From Allosaccharopolyspora coralli (GTDB lineage Bacteria > Actinomycetota > Actinomycetes > Mycobacteriales > Pseudonocardiaceae): DNA of 64,000 nucleotides. The position numbers and the translations under genes were made by a program. The stretch is taken from positions 1,178,001 to 1,242,000 of the forward strand of contig NZ_CP045929.1 of the NCBI RefSeq assembly GCF_009664835.1. The letters run 5' to 3'. A model generated the notes under the pieces. The model saw nothing but the letters and a program-made list of their open reading frames with translations, was not told the DNA's origin and ran no database searches. Shown here piece by piece: positions 7,175 through 15,174 of the stretch (within the stretch, counting starts at the first letter, position 1; each line of letters begins with the position of its first letter).

Positions 7175-9991
7175 TTACTGGCAGGCTTCGCAGTCCGGCT
7201 CGTCGACCGAGCACGCCGCGGGCTCGGGTGAGGGCGACGGGGACGACGTGACAGCGGCCGCGGTGACGGCGTTCAGCTTGCCGTCCGTGCCTGGCAGCGT
7301 GCTCTTCTCGACGTGCGTCGCACTGGTCGAGCGTAGGTAGTACGTCGTCTTCAACCCTCGTCGCCACGCGAGCCGGTACAGCTCGTCGAGAATCCGCCCG
7401 CTGGGGCGCGAGACGTAGAGGTTCAGCGATTGCGCCTGGTCGAGCCACTTCTGCCGCCGTGCCGCCGCCTCGACGAGCCAGTGCGGCTCGACCTCGAACG
7501 CCGTGCGGTAGAGCTCCTTGAGGTCGTCGGGCACCCGTTCGACGGGGCCGAGGCTGCCGTCGTAGTACTTGAGGTCGGCGACCATCGCCTCGTCCCAGAG
7601 TCCGATGCGCTTCAGGTCGGCGACGAGGTGTGCGTTGGCGACGGTGAAATCGCCGGACATGTTCGACTTGACGTAGAGGTTGCGGTAGATCGGCTCGATC
7701 GACTGACCAACGCCGCAGATGTTGGAGATCGTCGCGGTCGGCGCGATCGCCATCACGTTCGAGTTGCGCATCCCGTCGGCGCGCACCGTGGTCCGCAACG
7801 CATCCCAGTCCAGTGTGGACGTCGCATTCCAGTCCTCGCCGCCGCGTGCCTCGCGGAGAAGGCCGAGCGAATCGAGCGGCAGGATTCCGCGGCTCCACAG
7901 CGAACCTTCGAAGGATTCGTAGCGTCCCCGCTGAACGGCGAGTGCGCTGGAGGCGGCGATGGCGTAGTAACTGAAGTGCTCGGTACTGCGGTCGGCGAAC
8001 TCGACGGCTTCCGGCGAACCGGTCGGGATCCGCTGCGCGAACAGCGCGTCCTGCACCCCCATGATTCCCAGGCCAATCGGCCGGTGCCGCAGATTGGACC
8101 GCCGTGCCTCGGGAATCGTGTAGAAGTTGATGTCGATCACGTTGTCGAGCATCCGCACCGCTGTGGTGACGGTCCGCTCCAGGCGGTGGGTGTCGAGCCC
8201 GTCGGCGGTGACGTGCTGCGCGAGGTTCACCGACCCGAGGTTGCAGACGGCGACCTCGTCGGCGCTCGTGTTCAGCGTGATCTCGGTGCACAGGTTGGAC
8301 GAGTGCACGACCCCCGCGTGCTGTTGTGGCGAGCGCAGGTTGCACGGGTCCTTGAACGTGATCCACGGGTGGCCGGTCTCGAACAGCATCGTGATCATGC
8401 GACGCCACAGGTCGACCGCTGCGACCGTGCGGTGCACCGCGAGCTCGCCGCGTTCGGCCGCCGCCTCATACTCGCGGTAGCGCTCGGCGAACGCCGCGCC
8501 GTAGAGGTCGTGCAGGTCCGGGGTCTCGTCGGGGGAGAACAGGGTCCAGGTGCCGTCTTGCTCCACCCGACGGAGGAACTCGTCCGGAACCCAGTTCGCA
8601 GTGTTCATGTCGTGGGTGCGGCGGCGCTCGTCACCGGTGTTCTTGCGCAGGTCGAGGAATTCCTCGATGTCGATGTGCCACGTCTCGAGGTAGGCACACA
8701 CCGCGCCTTTACGCTTGCCGCCTTGATTCACCGCGACGGCGGTGTCGTTGGCGATCTTGAGGAACGGCACGACGCCTTGCGACTGACCGTTGGTGCCCTG
8801 GATGTGGGCGCCGATGCCGCGTACCGGGGTCCAGTCGTTGCCGAGTCCACCCGCGTACTTCGAGAGCAGCGCGTTGTTGCCGACGGAATGGAAAATCCCG
8901 TGCAGGTCGTCATCCACAGTGGTCAGAAAGCAGGACGACAGCTGCGGACGGGTGGTGCCCGCGTTGAACAAGGTGGGTGTGGAGCACATGAAGTCGAACG
9001 AGGTCAGCAACTCGTAGAACTCGATCGCACGCGCCTCGCGGTCGTCCTCGTGCAACGCGAGCCCCATCGCGACGCGCATCAGGAACGCCTGCGGTAGCTC
9101 GTAGCGCACTCCGTGGTCGTGCAGCAGATACCGGTCGTAGAGCGTTTGCAGGCCGAGGAAGTCGAATGCCAGGTCCCGGTCCGCTCGGAGTGCGTGGCCG
9201 AGCCGGTCGAGGTCGAACGACGCGAGTTCCGGGGTGAGCTGGCCGAGTGCGACACCGTGGCGAACGTAGGCGGTGAAGTACTCGGGGTAGCGCCCGCGCA
9301 TCTCGTCCTGGTCGGCCTCACGGGAACCGTCCGCGAGGTGGCTGAGCGCCTCACGGCGCAGCGAGTCCAAGAGCAACCGCGCGGCGACCAGGGAGTAGTT
9401 CGGTTCGGACTCGACCAGGGTCCGGGCGGACAGCGTGAGCGCCTCGGCGAGTTCACGGCTGCTCATGCCGTCGTAGAGTCCGCGCCGGGCTTCCCGCAGT
9501 ACCGCTTTCGGAGCGACGTCGTCCAGGTCGCCACACGCCTGTTCGACCACTGTGGACACTCGATGCCAGTCGAGCGGCGTTTCGGCGCCGTTGAGGTCAA
9601 CCACGTGGACCTGTGGTTCTTCCGCTCCGGGTTTCGAGGTTTCCCGTGCGGCTGCGCGTTCTTCCCGGTACAGCACGTAGGCGCGGGCGACGCGGTGGTG
9701 CTCGCCCCGCATCAGGGCGAGCTCGACCTGGTCCTGGATCTGTTCGACGTGCACGAGCGGTTCGGTCCCGGCGTGGCGGAACAGCGCCGTGGTGACCTGC
9801 GCGGTGAGCTCGGCGACGAGGTCGTGGATCCGGGAGGATCCGGCCGAGCCGGAGCCCTCCACGGCCAGGAACGCCTGGGTGAGCGCGACGCCGATCTTCG
9901 TCGCGTCGAACGGGACCGGTGTCGAGTCCCGGCGCAGCACACGGGCGTGCTCGACAACAGTGGGCGGCGGTGTGGTGGCCAGCTCGGTCAC
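7175..9991 (-). CDS. nrdA: Ribonucleoside-diphosphate reductase large subunit
   Basis: The 938-residue catalytic (R1) subunit reducing NDPs to dNDPs. Two ATP-cone regulatory domains are visible (about residues 14-110 and 127-215), then the RNR barrel. Active-site residues are Cys354 in LSSCFLTT, the Asn566-Cys568-Glu570 triad in NLCTEI, and Cys583 in VCNLGS; the tail ends DCEACQ, the CxxC pair (934/937) that shuttles electrons. The GTG start has GGAGAG six bases upstream. A cobalamin riboswitch precedes it, as known for Streptomyces nrdABS, where B12 represses this enzyme in favour of class II NrdJ. No nrdS/nrdR or nrdJ is in the window. nrdB follows on the same strand. Confidence 0.97.
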   Translation of the reverse strand: MTELATTPPPTVVEHARVLRRDSTPVPFDATKIGVALTQAFLAVEGSGSAGSSRIHDLVAELTAQVTTALFRHAGTEPLVHVEQIQDQVELALMRGEHHRVARAYVLYREERAAARETSKPGAEEPQVHVVDLNGAETPLDWHRVSTVVEQACGDLDDVAPKAVLREARRGLYDGMSSRELAEALTLSARTLVESEPNYSLVAARLLLDSLRREALSHLADGSREADQDEMRGRYPEYFTAYVRHGVALGQLTPELASFDLDRLGHALRADRDLAFDFLGLQTLYDRYLLHDHGVRYELPQAFLMRVAMGLALHEDDREARAIEFYELLTSFDFMCSTPTLFNAGTTRPQLSSCFLTTVDDDLHGIFHSVGNNALLSKYAGGLGNDWTPVRGIGAHIQGTNGQSQGVVPFLKIANDTAVAVNQGGKRKGAVCAYLETWHIDIEEFLDLRKNTGDERRRTHDMNTANWVPDEFLRRVEQDGTWTLFSPDETPDLHDLYGAAFAERYREYEAAAERGELAVHRTVAAVDLWRRMITMLFETGHPWITFKDPCNLRSPQQHAGVVHSSNLCTEITLNTSADEVAVCNLGSVNLAQHVTADGLDTHRLERTVTTAVRMLDNVIDINFYTIPEARRSNLRHRPIGLGIMGVQDALFAQRIPTGSPEAVEFADRSTEHFSYYAIAASSALAVQRGRYESFEGSLWSRGILPLDSLGLLREARGGEDWNATSTLDWDALRTTVRADGMRNSNVMAIAPTATISNICGVGQSIEPIYRNLYVKSNMSGDFTVANAHLVADLKRIGLWDEAMVADLKYYDGSLGPVERVPDDLKELYRTAFEVEPHWLVEAAARRQKWLDQAQSLNLYVSRPSGRILDELYRLAWRRGLKTTYYLRSTSATHVEKSTLPGTDGKLNAVTAAAVTSSPSPSPEPAACSVDEPDCEACQ

Positions 9992-10123
9992 GACGCTCTC
10001 TCCTCGCGAGTCGACGGTGATCCGGGCGAGGGTGGGCCGCGACGAGCCGCGCGTCTCTGCGCGAGCAGTTTCGCGGCGACCCTCCCTCGGGGTCCCGGAC
10101 GGCGCGTCCGGTCGGGCGCGCGC

Positions 10124-10310
10124 CGATGGCAGGTCTTCGGACTCACGGGCGTCCTACTGATCGTGGCTTCCCGGGCCGGAGCCCAGTGCCGATCCCGTCC
10201 TGCGTGGGCAGGCCGGGCACGACTGTCGTTCCCGTTCACCGCTGCGGGGCAGTCCCGGATTCGCACCGGGTTCCCTGTTGTCCCGCCGAGCTACGCCCGG
10301 CGAACCATCG
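10124..10310 (-). promoter_or_regulatory. Cobalamin (AdoCbl) riboswitch upstream of nrdA
   Basis: On the minus strand the leader contains the canonical cobalamin-riboswitch blocks in order: GGTGCGAATCCGGGACTG CCCCGCAGCGGT near 10,260, the GGCCCGGGAAGCCA block near 10,175, and the B12 box GAAGACCTGCC near 10,130. Just downstream, GGCGCG/CGCGCC arms could form the expression-platform hairpin. The location about 130 bp before nrdA matches the Streptomyces class Ia nrdABS riboswitch. Confidence 0.93.
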
Positions 10311-10381
10311 ATGATCACCACACTACATCTAGGGCGTACCTGTGTCCGTGAGGGCCAGATATCGGGGTGGGTCGAGCCGCC

Positions 10382-11644
10382 TCAATGGCTGGTGAGCACT
10401 CCGGTCGCGGCCACGACCAGCGTGGCGACTCCGGTGTCGATCGTCGGATGCGGAACCGGCGCGAACAACGGTGAATGGTTCGACGGCAGGTCGCTGTCCA
10501 ACGTCCCCGCTTCGGCCGAAGCGGCGAACCGGTCCGCGTCGGTGCCGCCGACGAACCAGTAGGCGGAGGGGATACCCGCCGCCGAAGCGAACACCCCGAA
10601 GTCCTCGCTCCCGGTCACCAACGGGGCTGCGAACACCCGCTGGGCACCGAAATGCTCGCGGAACCGTGCGGTCGCTGCCTCGGTCGTGGACTCGTCGTTG
10701 ACGGTGGCGGGAAACGTGCCTTCCGCGGTGATTTCCGGTTTCCGGTCCGCCCCGGCAGCGGTGGCCTCGGCGTGCACGATCCTGTGCACGGCGTCGAGAA
10801 CTCGCCGCCGCACCGTTTCGTCGAACGACCGCACGTCGATGCTGAGCTCGGCCTCGGCCGGAATGATGTTGCTCTTCGTCCCGGCATGCAGCGAACCGAC
10901 GGTCAGTACGGCCGAGTCCGTGGCGGCGACTTCGCGGGAGACGATGGTCTGCAGGCGTAGCACGGTCGAGGATGCCATCACGACAGGGTCCACAGTGGTC
11001 TCCGGGCGCGAACCGTGGCCGCCGTGTCCGAACATTCGCACGCGCAGTGTGTCCGAAGCGGACATGATCAGGCCGCTGCGGGTGAACACCTCGCCTGCGG
11101 GCATCGGTCCGACGTGCTGACCGAAGGCGACGTCGGGTGTGCCGAAACGTTCGAAGAGCCCGTCGGCGATCATGCCGGCGGCTCCGTCGCCCAGCTCCTC
11201 GGCCGGTTGCAGAACGAACTGCACCGTGCCGCGCCACCGGCCCCGGGAAGCCGCGAGCGCGCGGGCGGCGCCGATCAGCCACGTCACGTGCATGTCGTGT
11301 CCACATGCGTGTGCGACCGGAACTTCGTTGCCGCCGGGATCGGTGCCGGTGGCCGTGCTCGCATACTCCAATCCGGTCTGCTCGTGCACGGGCAGCGCGT
11401 CCATGTCGGCTCGGAGCAGCACGGTCGGTCCCGCGCCGTTGCGCATCACCCCGACCACTCCTGTCCGGCCCACCCCGGTCGTGACCTCGCATCCCGCCGC
11501 GCGCAGGGCTTCCGCGCCGACACGAGCGGTGCGGTGCTCGGCGAAGGACAGCTCGGGGTTCCGGTGTAGATCGACGTAGATCGCTTCGAGTTCGGCGGCA
11601 GAGTCGGACACGGACAGCGCACGCGATTCCCCGAGATCGGTCAT
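10382..11644 (-). CDS. M20 family amidohydrolase/peptidase
   Basis: A 420-residue metal-dependent amidohydrolase of the M20D group (hippurate hydrolase, N-acyl-amino-acid amidohydrolase, IAA-amino-acid hydrolase relatives). Visible motifs are LLRADMDALPV, the metal-binding HACGHDMH (Cys114, His116), QPAEELGDGA with the catalytic Glu, the dimerisation segment FGHGGHGSRPETTVDP, and a C-terminal GSEDFG. No signal peptide. It cleaves an N-acyl or amide bond, but the substrate cannot be deduced. It is a single gene, convergent with nothing, with the riboswitch region downstream. GGGAG lies nine bases before the ATG. Its start is divergent from the ABC-F gene. Confidence 0.9.
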   Translation of the reverse strand: MTDLGESRALSVSDSAAELEAIYVDLHRNPELSFAEHRTARVGAEALRAAGCEVTTGVGRTGVVGVMRNGAGPTVLLRADMDALPVHEQTGLEYASTATGTDPGGNEVPVAHACGHDMHVTWLIGAARALAASRGRWRGTVQFVLQPAEELGDGAAGMIADGLFERFGTPDVAFGQHVGPMPAGEVFTRSGLIMSASDTLRVRMFGHGGHGSRPETTVDPVVMASSTVLRLQTIVSREVAATDSAVLTVGSLHAGTKSNIIPAEAELSIDVRSFDETVRRRVLDAVHRIVHAEATAAGADRKPEITAEGTFPATVNDESTTEAATARFREHFGAQRVFAAPLVTGSEDFGVFASAAGIPSAYWFVGGTDADRFAASAEAGTLDSDLPSNHSPLFAPVPHPTIDTGVATLVVAATGVLTSH

Positions 11645-11750
11645 GGGCGCATTCTCCCGTAGCGGCTGGGCACCCGCAGATGCCGCCGCCGCCTCACGTC
11701 TCGCGGAAAGTCGGTTGCTGCGGGAGGGCGTACTGCGAAGAATCGCACCT

Positions 11751-13373
11751 ATGGGGTTTGTGGAGGCGGCGGCGCTGGCCTACCGGCTCGGCGACGGCCG
11801 CGAGCTGTTCGAGGACGTGTCGTTCCGGGTGAGTGCGGGCGACGTCGCGGCCCTCGTCGGCGACAACGGTGCGGGAAAGACCACGCTGCTGCGGATGCTC
11901 TCCGGCGAGCTGCCCGCCGCCTCGGGCGCCGTGAACGTGCAGGGTGGGCTCGCGGTCATGCCGCAGTTCATCGGCTCCGTCCGCACCGAGACCAGCGTCC
12001 GCGACCTGCTGCTGACCGTCGCGCCGTCCGCGCTGCAGCGCGCCGCGAACGAACTCGACGCGGTGGAACTGCGGTTGATGGACACCGACGACGAAGCGAC
12101 TCAATTCCGCTACGCCGAGGCACTGACCGCCTACGCCGAAACCGGTGGCTACGACGCGGAGGTCGTCTGGGACGCGGTCACGGTGGCCGCGCTCGGCATT
12201 TCCTTCGACCGCGCGAAGTTCCGCGACGTCCGCACGCTCTCCGGTGGTGAGCAGAAGCGGCTGGTGCTGGAAGCGCTGCTGCGGGGACGTGAGCAGGTGC
12301 TGTTGCTCGACGAACCGGACAACTATCTCGACGTGCCGGGTAAACGGTGGCTCGAGCAACGGCTTGCCGAGTGCGGCAAGGCCGTGCTGCTCGTCAGCCA
12401 CGATCGGGAGCTGCTCGCGGCGGCCGCCACGCACATCGTCTCCCTCGAAGGGCACACGGCGTGGGTCCACGGTGGAGGGTTCGGCACGTGGCACGAGGCG
12501 CGGGCGGCCCGCACAGAACGCATGGCCGAGCTGCGGCGCCGCTGGGAGGACAAGCACGAGCAGCTCAAGGAACTCGTCCGGTCGTTGCAGCGCGCCGCGA
12601 CGATCAGTGACGAGATGGCTTCCCGGTACCGAGCCGCGCAGACGCGGCTGCGGAAGTTCGAGGAGGCGGGGCAACCGCCGTTGCCGCCGAAGGAACAGGT
12701 GTTGCGACCGCGTTTGCTCGGTAGCCGCACCGGCAAGCGTGCGATCACGTGCGAGAGCGTGGAGTTGACGGGATTGATGCACCCGTTCGACCTGGAGGTG
12801 TTCTTCGGGGACCGGGTGTGTGCGCTGGGCTCCAACGGTTCCGGCAAGAGCCATTTTCTGCGACTGCTCGACGATCCCGAGTCGGTACGCCACACCGGTT
12901 CCTGCCGACTCGGCGCACGCGTGAAGCCGGGCCTGTTCGCCCAGACACACGAGCATCCGGAGTGGCTCGGGCGCTCACCCGTGCAGATCCTCGGGCGAGG
13001 AGAAGGCGATCGCGACGGCGTGGACCGCGGTTCCGCGATGGGCGCGCTGAGCCGCTACGGGCTGGCCGCGTCCGGTGACCAGCCGTTCGAGACGCTCTCC
13101 GGCGGGCAGCAGGCTCGGTTCCAGGTGCTGCTCTTGGAACTCGCCGGGGCGAGCCTACTGCTGCTCGACGAGCCGACCGACAACCTCGACCTCGTCTCGG
13201 CGGAAGCTTTGCAGCAGGCGTTGACGGAGTTCACCGGCACCGTCGTCGCGGTCACCCACGACCGGTGGTTCGCGCGGTCGTTCGACCGCTTCCTGGTGTT
13301 CCGCGCGGACGGTGCGGTCACGGAGGAGCCCGAACCGGTCTGGGACGAAGGCCGCGTCCAGCGGACGCGATAG
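11751..13373 (+). CDS. ABC-F family ATP-binding protein
   Basis: A 540-residue soluble protein with two ABC ATPase domains and no membrane segment, i.e. ABC-F. Domain 1 has Walker A GDNGAGKTT (residues 37-45), signature LSGGEQKR and Walker B VLLLDEPDN; a charged coiled linker (around residues 255-300) follows; domain 2 has GSNGSGKSH, LSGGQQAR and LLLLDEPTDNLD. ABC-F proteins act on the ribosome E site, as translation factors or as antibiotic-resistance proteins. The sequence does not tell which. Note Ser-His instead of Thr/Ser-Thr after Lys in the second Walker A. The ATG chosen gives the normal family N-terminus; earlier in-frame codons would add an unlikely extension. Confidence 0.92.
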   Translation: MGFVEAAALAYRLGDGRELFEDVSFRVSAGDVAALVGDNGAGKTTLLRMLSGELPAASGAVNVQGGLAVMPQFIGSVRTETSVRDLLLTVAPSALQRAANELDAVELRLMDTDDEATQFRYAEALTAYAETGGYDAEVVWDAVTVAALGISFDRAKFRDVRTLSGGEQKRLVLEALLRGREQVLLLDEPDNYLDVPGKRWLEQRLAECGKAVLLVSHDRELLAAAATHIVSLEGHTAWVHGGGFGTWHEARAARTERMAELRRRWEDKHEQLKELVRSLQRAATISDEMASRYRAAQTRLRKFEEAGQPPLPPKEQVLRPRLLGSRTGKRAITCESVELTGLMHPFDLEVFFGDRVCALGSNGSGKSHFLRLLDDPESVRHTGSCRLGARVKPGLFAQTHEHPEWLGRSPVQILGRGEGDRDGVDRGSAMGALSRYGLAASGDQPFETLSGGQQARFQVLLLELAGASLLLLDEPTDNLDLVSAEALQQALTEFTGTVVAVTHDRWFARSFDRFLVFRADGAVTEEPEPVWDEGRVQRTR

Positions 13374-13397
13374 CCCTCGACCCAGCGAGCGCCCCGT

Positions 13398-13453
13398 GGC
13401 AAATTCGCGCGAATTTGCCGCCTCGCCATCCACAGGGAGTGGAGTTATCCACA
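13398..13453. repeat. Composite element A: 22-bp palindrome plus two DnaA-box-like 9-mers
   Basis: A perfect 22-bp palindrome with arms GGCAAATTCGC is followed after 6 bp by CCATCCACA and, starting 19 bp later, TTATCCACA (the consensus DnaA box). It lies just after the ABC-F gene stop. The 336-bp space between the ABC-F and PucR genes holds this element and copy B and no gene. Confidence 0.9.
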
Positions 13454-13613
13454 GGGCTCAGGTGGGGCCGCGTTGGGTGGATGGGGGACCTGTTCCGCGG
13501 ACGTGTGCCGTGCAGCTACCCGGATGAGCACCTACGACGCCGCGATCCTCGCGTGGCACCACGGTCAGGGCCACGAGCAACCAGACCCACCGCGAGCACC
13601 ACCCGGCCTTCGA

Positions 13614-13674
13614 GGGGTGGCAAATTCGCGCGAATTTGCCACCCCGCTGTCCACAGGGAGTGGAGTTATCCACA
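13614..13674. repeat. Composite element B: 32-bp palindrome plus two DnaA-box-like 9-mers
   Basis: The same 22-bp core as element A, here extended by GGGGT/ACCCC to 32 bp of perfect palindrome. It is followed 6 bp after the core by CTGTCCACA and, starting 19 bp later, TTATCCACA. Same orientation as A, about 220 bp away in the same convergent intergenic space. Confidence 0.9.
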
Positions 13675-13709
13675 GGGACATGGCGTTCGGTGCGGGGTGA
13701 GGCTGGGGG

Positions 13710-14906
13710 TCAGTTGAGGGCCTTCGGTGTGGGTGTCTCGACGGCGATGCGGCCTTCGCGGCGCAACACGGACAGGGCCATGAGCAGCTGGGGCCAGTGC
13801 TCGACGTCGCCGAGGTCGAGCCCGGTGAGCGACTCGACGCGACGAAGTCGTTTGAGGACCGTGTTGCGGTGGCAGTACAGCAGTTTCGCCGCCCGCAGGG
13901 TCGAGCCGAGGGACGTGAGCCACACGGACGTGGTGCCGAGTAGTTCGTCGCGCTCGGCGGCCGGGAGTGCGAGCACCGGGCCCAGCGTCACCGACACCAT
14001 CCGATCCGCCAGTTCCGGCGAGTTGAGCAGCAGCGCGTCGGGCAGGCAGTCGTCGAGGGCGACCGCCCCCGGCACATCGGCGGGCAGCGTCGCCATCGCC
14101 AGGCGTGCCATCCGGTGTCCGGCCGCGACGTCGCCGAGGTTCGTCAGCGACGGCGACACCCCGACTCGCCCGCCGGTGCGCCGACGCAGCATCGCCGCGA
14201 CCTCGGCCGGGGTGGCGTGCTCGGCGGTGAGGATGCCGACCTGGCAGCCGGTGCGCAGCCGCCACGCGCCGCTCACGCCGTGGTCGGCGAGGAAGCCGTT
14301 CAGCCGGTTCGGCGAGAGCGGCTGCGCACTCGACGTTTCCGCGGTGACGACCACGAACGGCCGGTTGCCCTCGAGCCGCAACAGTTGCTCGGCCTCGACC
14401 CGGACGGTCTCGGCACGGCCGTCGATGAGCGCGTCGAGGACCGCCATCAGACGCAGGTCCGTGCTGCCCCGCAGTTCCTGCTCGTGGGTCTGGTAACTGC
14501 GCGCCATCTCGGCGGCGTACGACTCGGTGACGCGGAAGACCTCGGAGGCCGACCGAACGAGCTCACGGAGCTGCTCGGAGTCGGCGGCGCCGGTGCGTTC
14601 GGCGAGGTCGGACCACAGCACGTGTCCGCCGACCTGCCAAGCGTGCAGGACCCAGTCCAGCGGGCAGTGTTGACGCGCACGACGAACGCCCGTGCTGCGA
14701 GCGGCTTGCCGCAGGTCGGAAGCCGTGGGCCCGGCACCGTGCAGCGTGGTGAGGATGCTGCTGATGTTGTCCCGGCAGGATCGCCACAGGTCGTCCTTGG
14801 TGACCGGTCCGTCCCGATCGTAGGGCTCGCCCCACACCTGGTCCACGAGTTCGTCGGCGAGGCTCGGCAACCTGGTCAGCGAAGTGCGGGCCAGGGACGC
14901 GAGCAT
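13710..14906 (-). CDS. PucR/CdaR-type transcriptional regulator
   Basis: A 398-residue regulator with the C-terminal PucR helix-turn-helix: LRAAKLLYCHRNTVLKRLRRVESLTGLDL near residues 350-380, the typical domain that reads single-copy operators. The N-terminal two thirds look like the RsbRD/GGDEF-like sensory region common in actinobacterial PucR proteins (EVFRVTESYAAEM). It is transcribed divergently from a molybdenum hydroxylase operon about 270 bp away, and PucR-type proteins often control purine or hydroxylase genes, so it is the likely regulator. I chose ATG with GGGGGA upstream; a TTG 39 bases earlier is an alternative. No ligand can be inferred. Confidence 0.87.
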   Translation of the reverse strand: MLASLARTSLTRLPSLADELVDQVWGEPYDRDGPVTKDDLWRSCRDNISSILTTLHGAGPTASDLRQAARSTGVRRARQHCPLDWVLHAWQVGGHVLWSDLAERTGAADSEQLRELVRSASEVFRVTESYAAEMARSYQTHEQELRGSTDLRLMAVLDALIDGRAETVRVEAEQLLRLEGNRPFVVVTAETSSAQPLSPNRLNGFLADHGVSGAWRLRTGCQVGILTAEHATPAEVAAMLRRRTGGRVGVSPSLTNLGDVAAGHRMARLAMATLPADVPGAVALDDCLPDALLLNSPELADRMVSVTLGPVLALPAAERDELLGTTSVWLTSLGSTLRAAKLLYCHRNTVLKRLRRVESLTGLDLGDVEHWPQLLMALSVLRREGRIAVETPTPKALN

Positions 14907-15174
14907 CCGGTGCTCGTCCCCCGCACGCTCGGTGTCGACGGCCAACGGCTTCGCTCCTTCGCGACGCCCCCAGGCGGATGCGCAGCCTATCCGCCGATGC
15001 CGACCTGCGTCGACCACTCGTCTCAGCTCGACTGCTCCGAACGGGTGTGTGATCGGGACAACATGCACATCAACCGGATCCGAGGTGTGGGCGTTTTGGC
15101 CTCGATCTTGTCGCTCGTGCTGCTGAGGATGGATGCCTCAGACCCCGACCGGCCGCTCGTCGAGAGGACACCAG

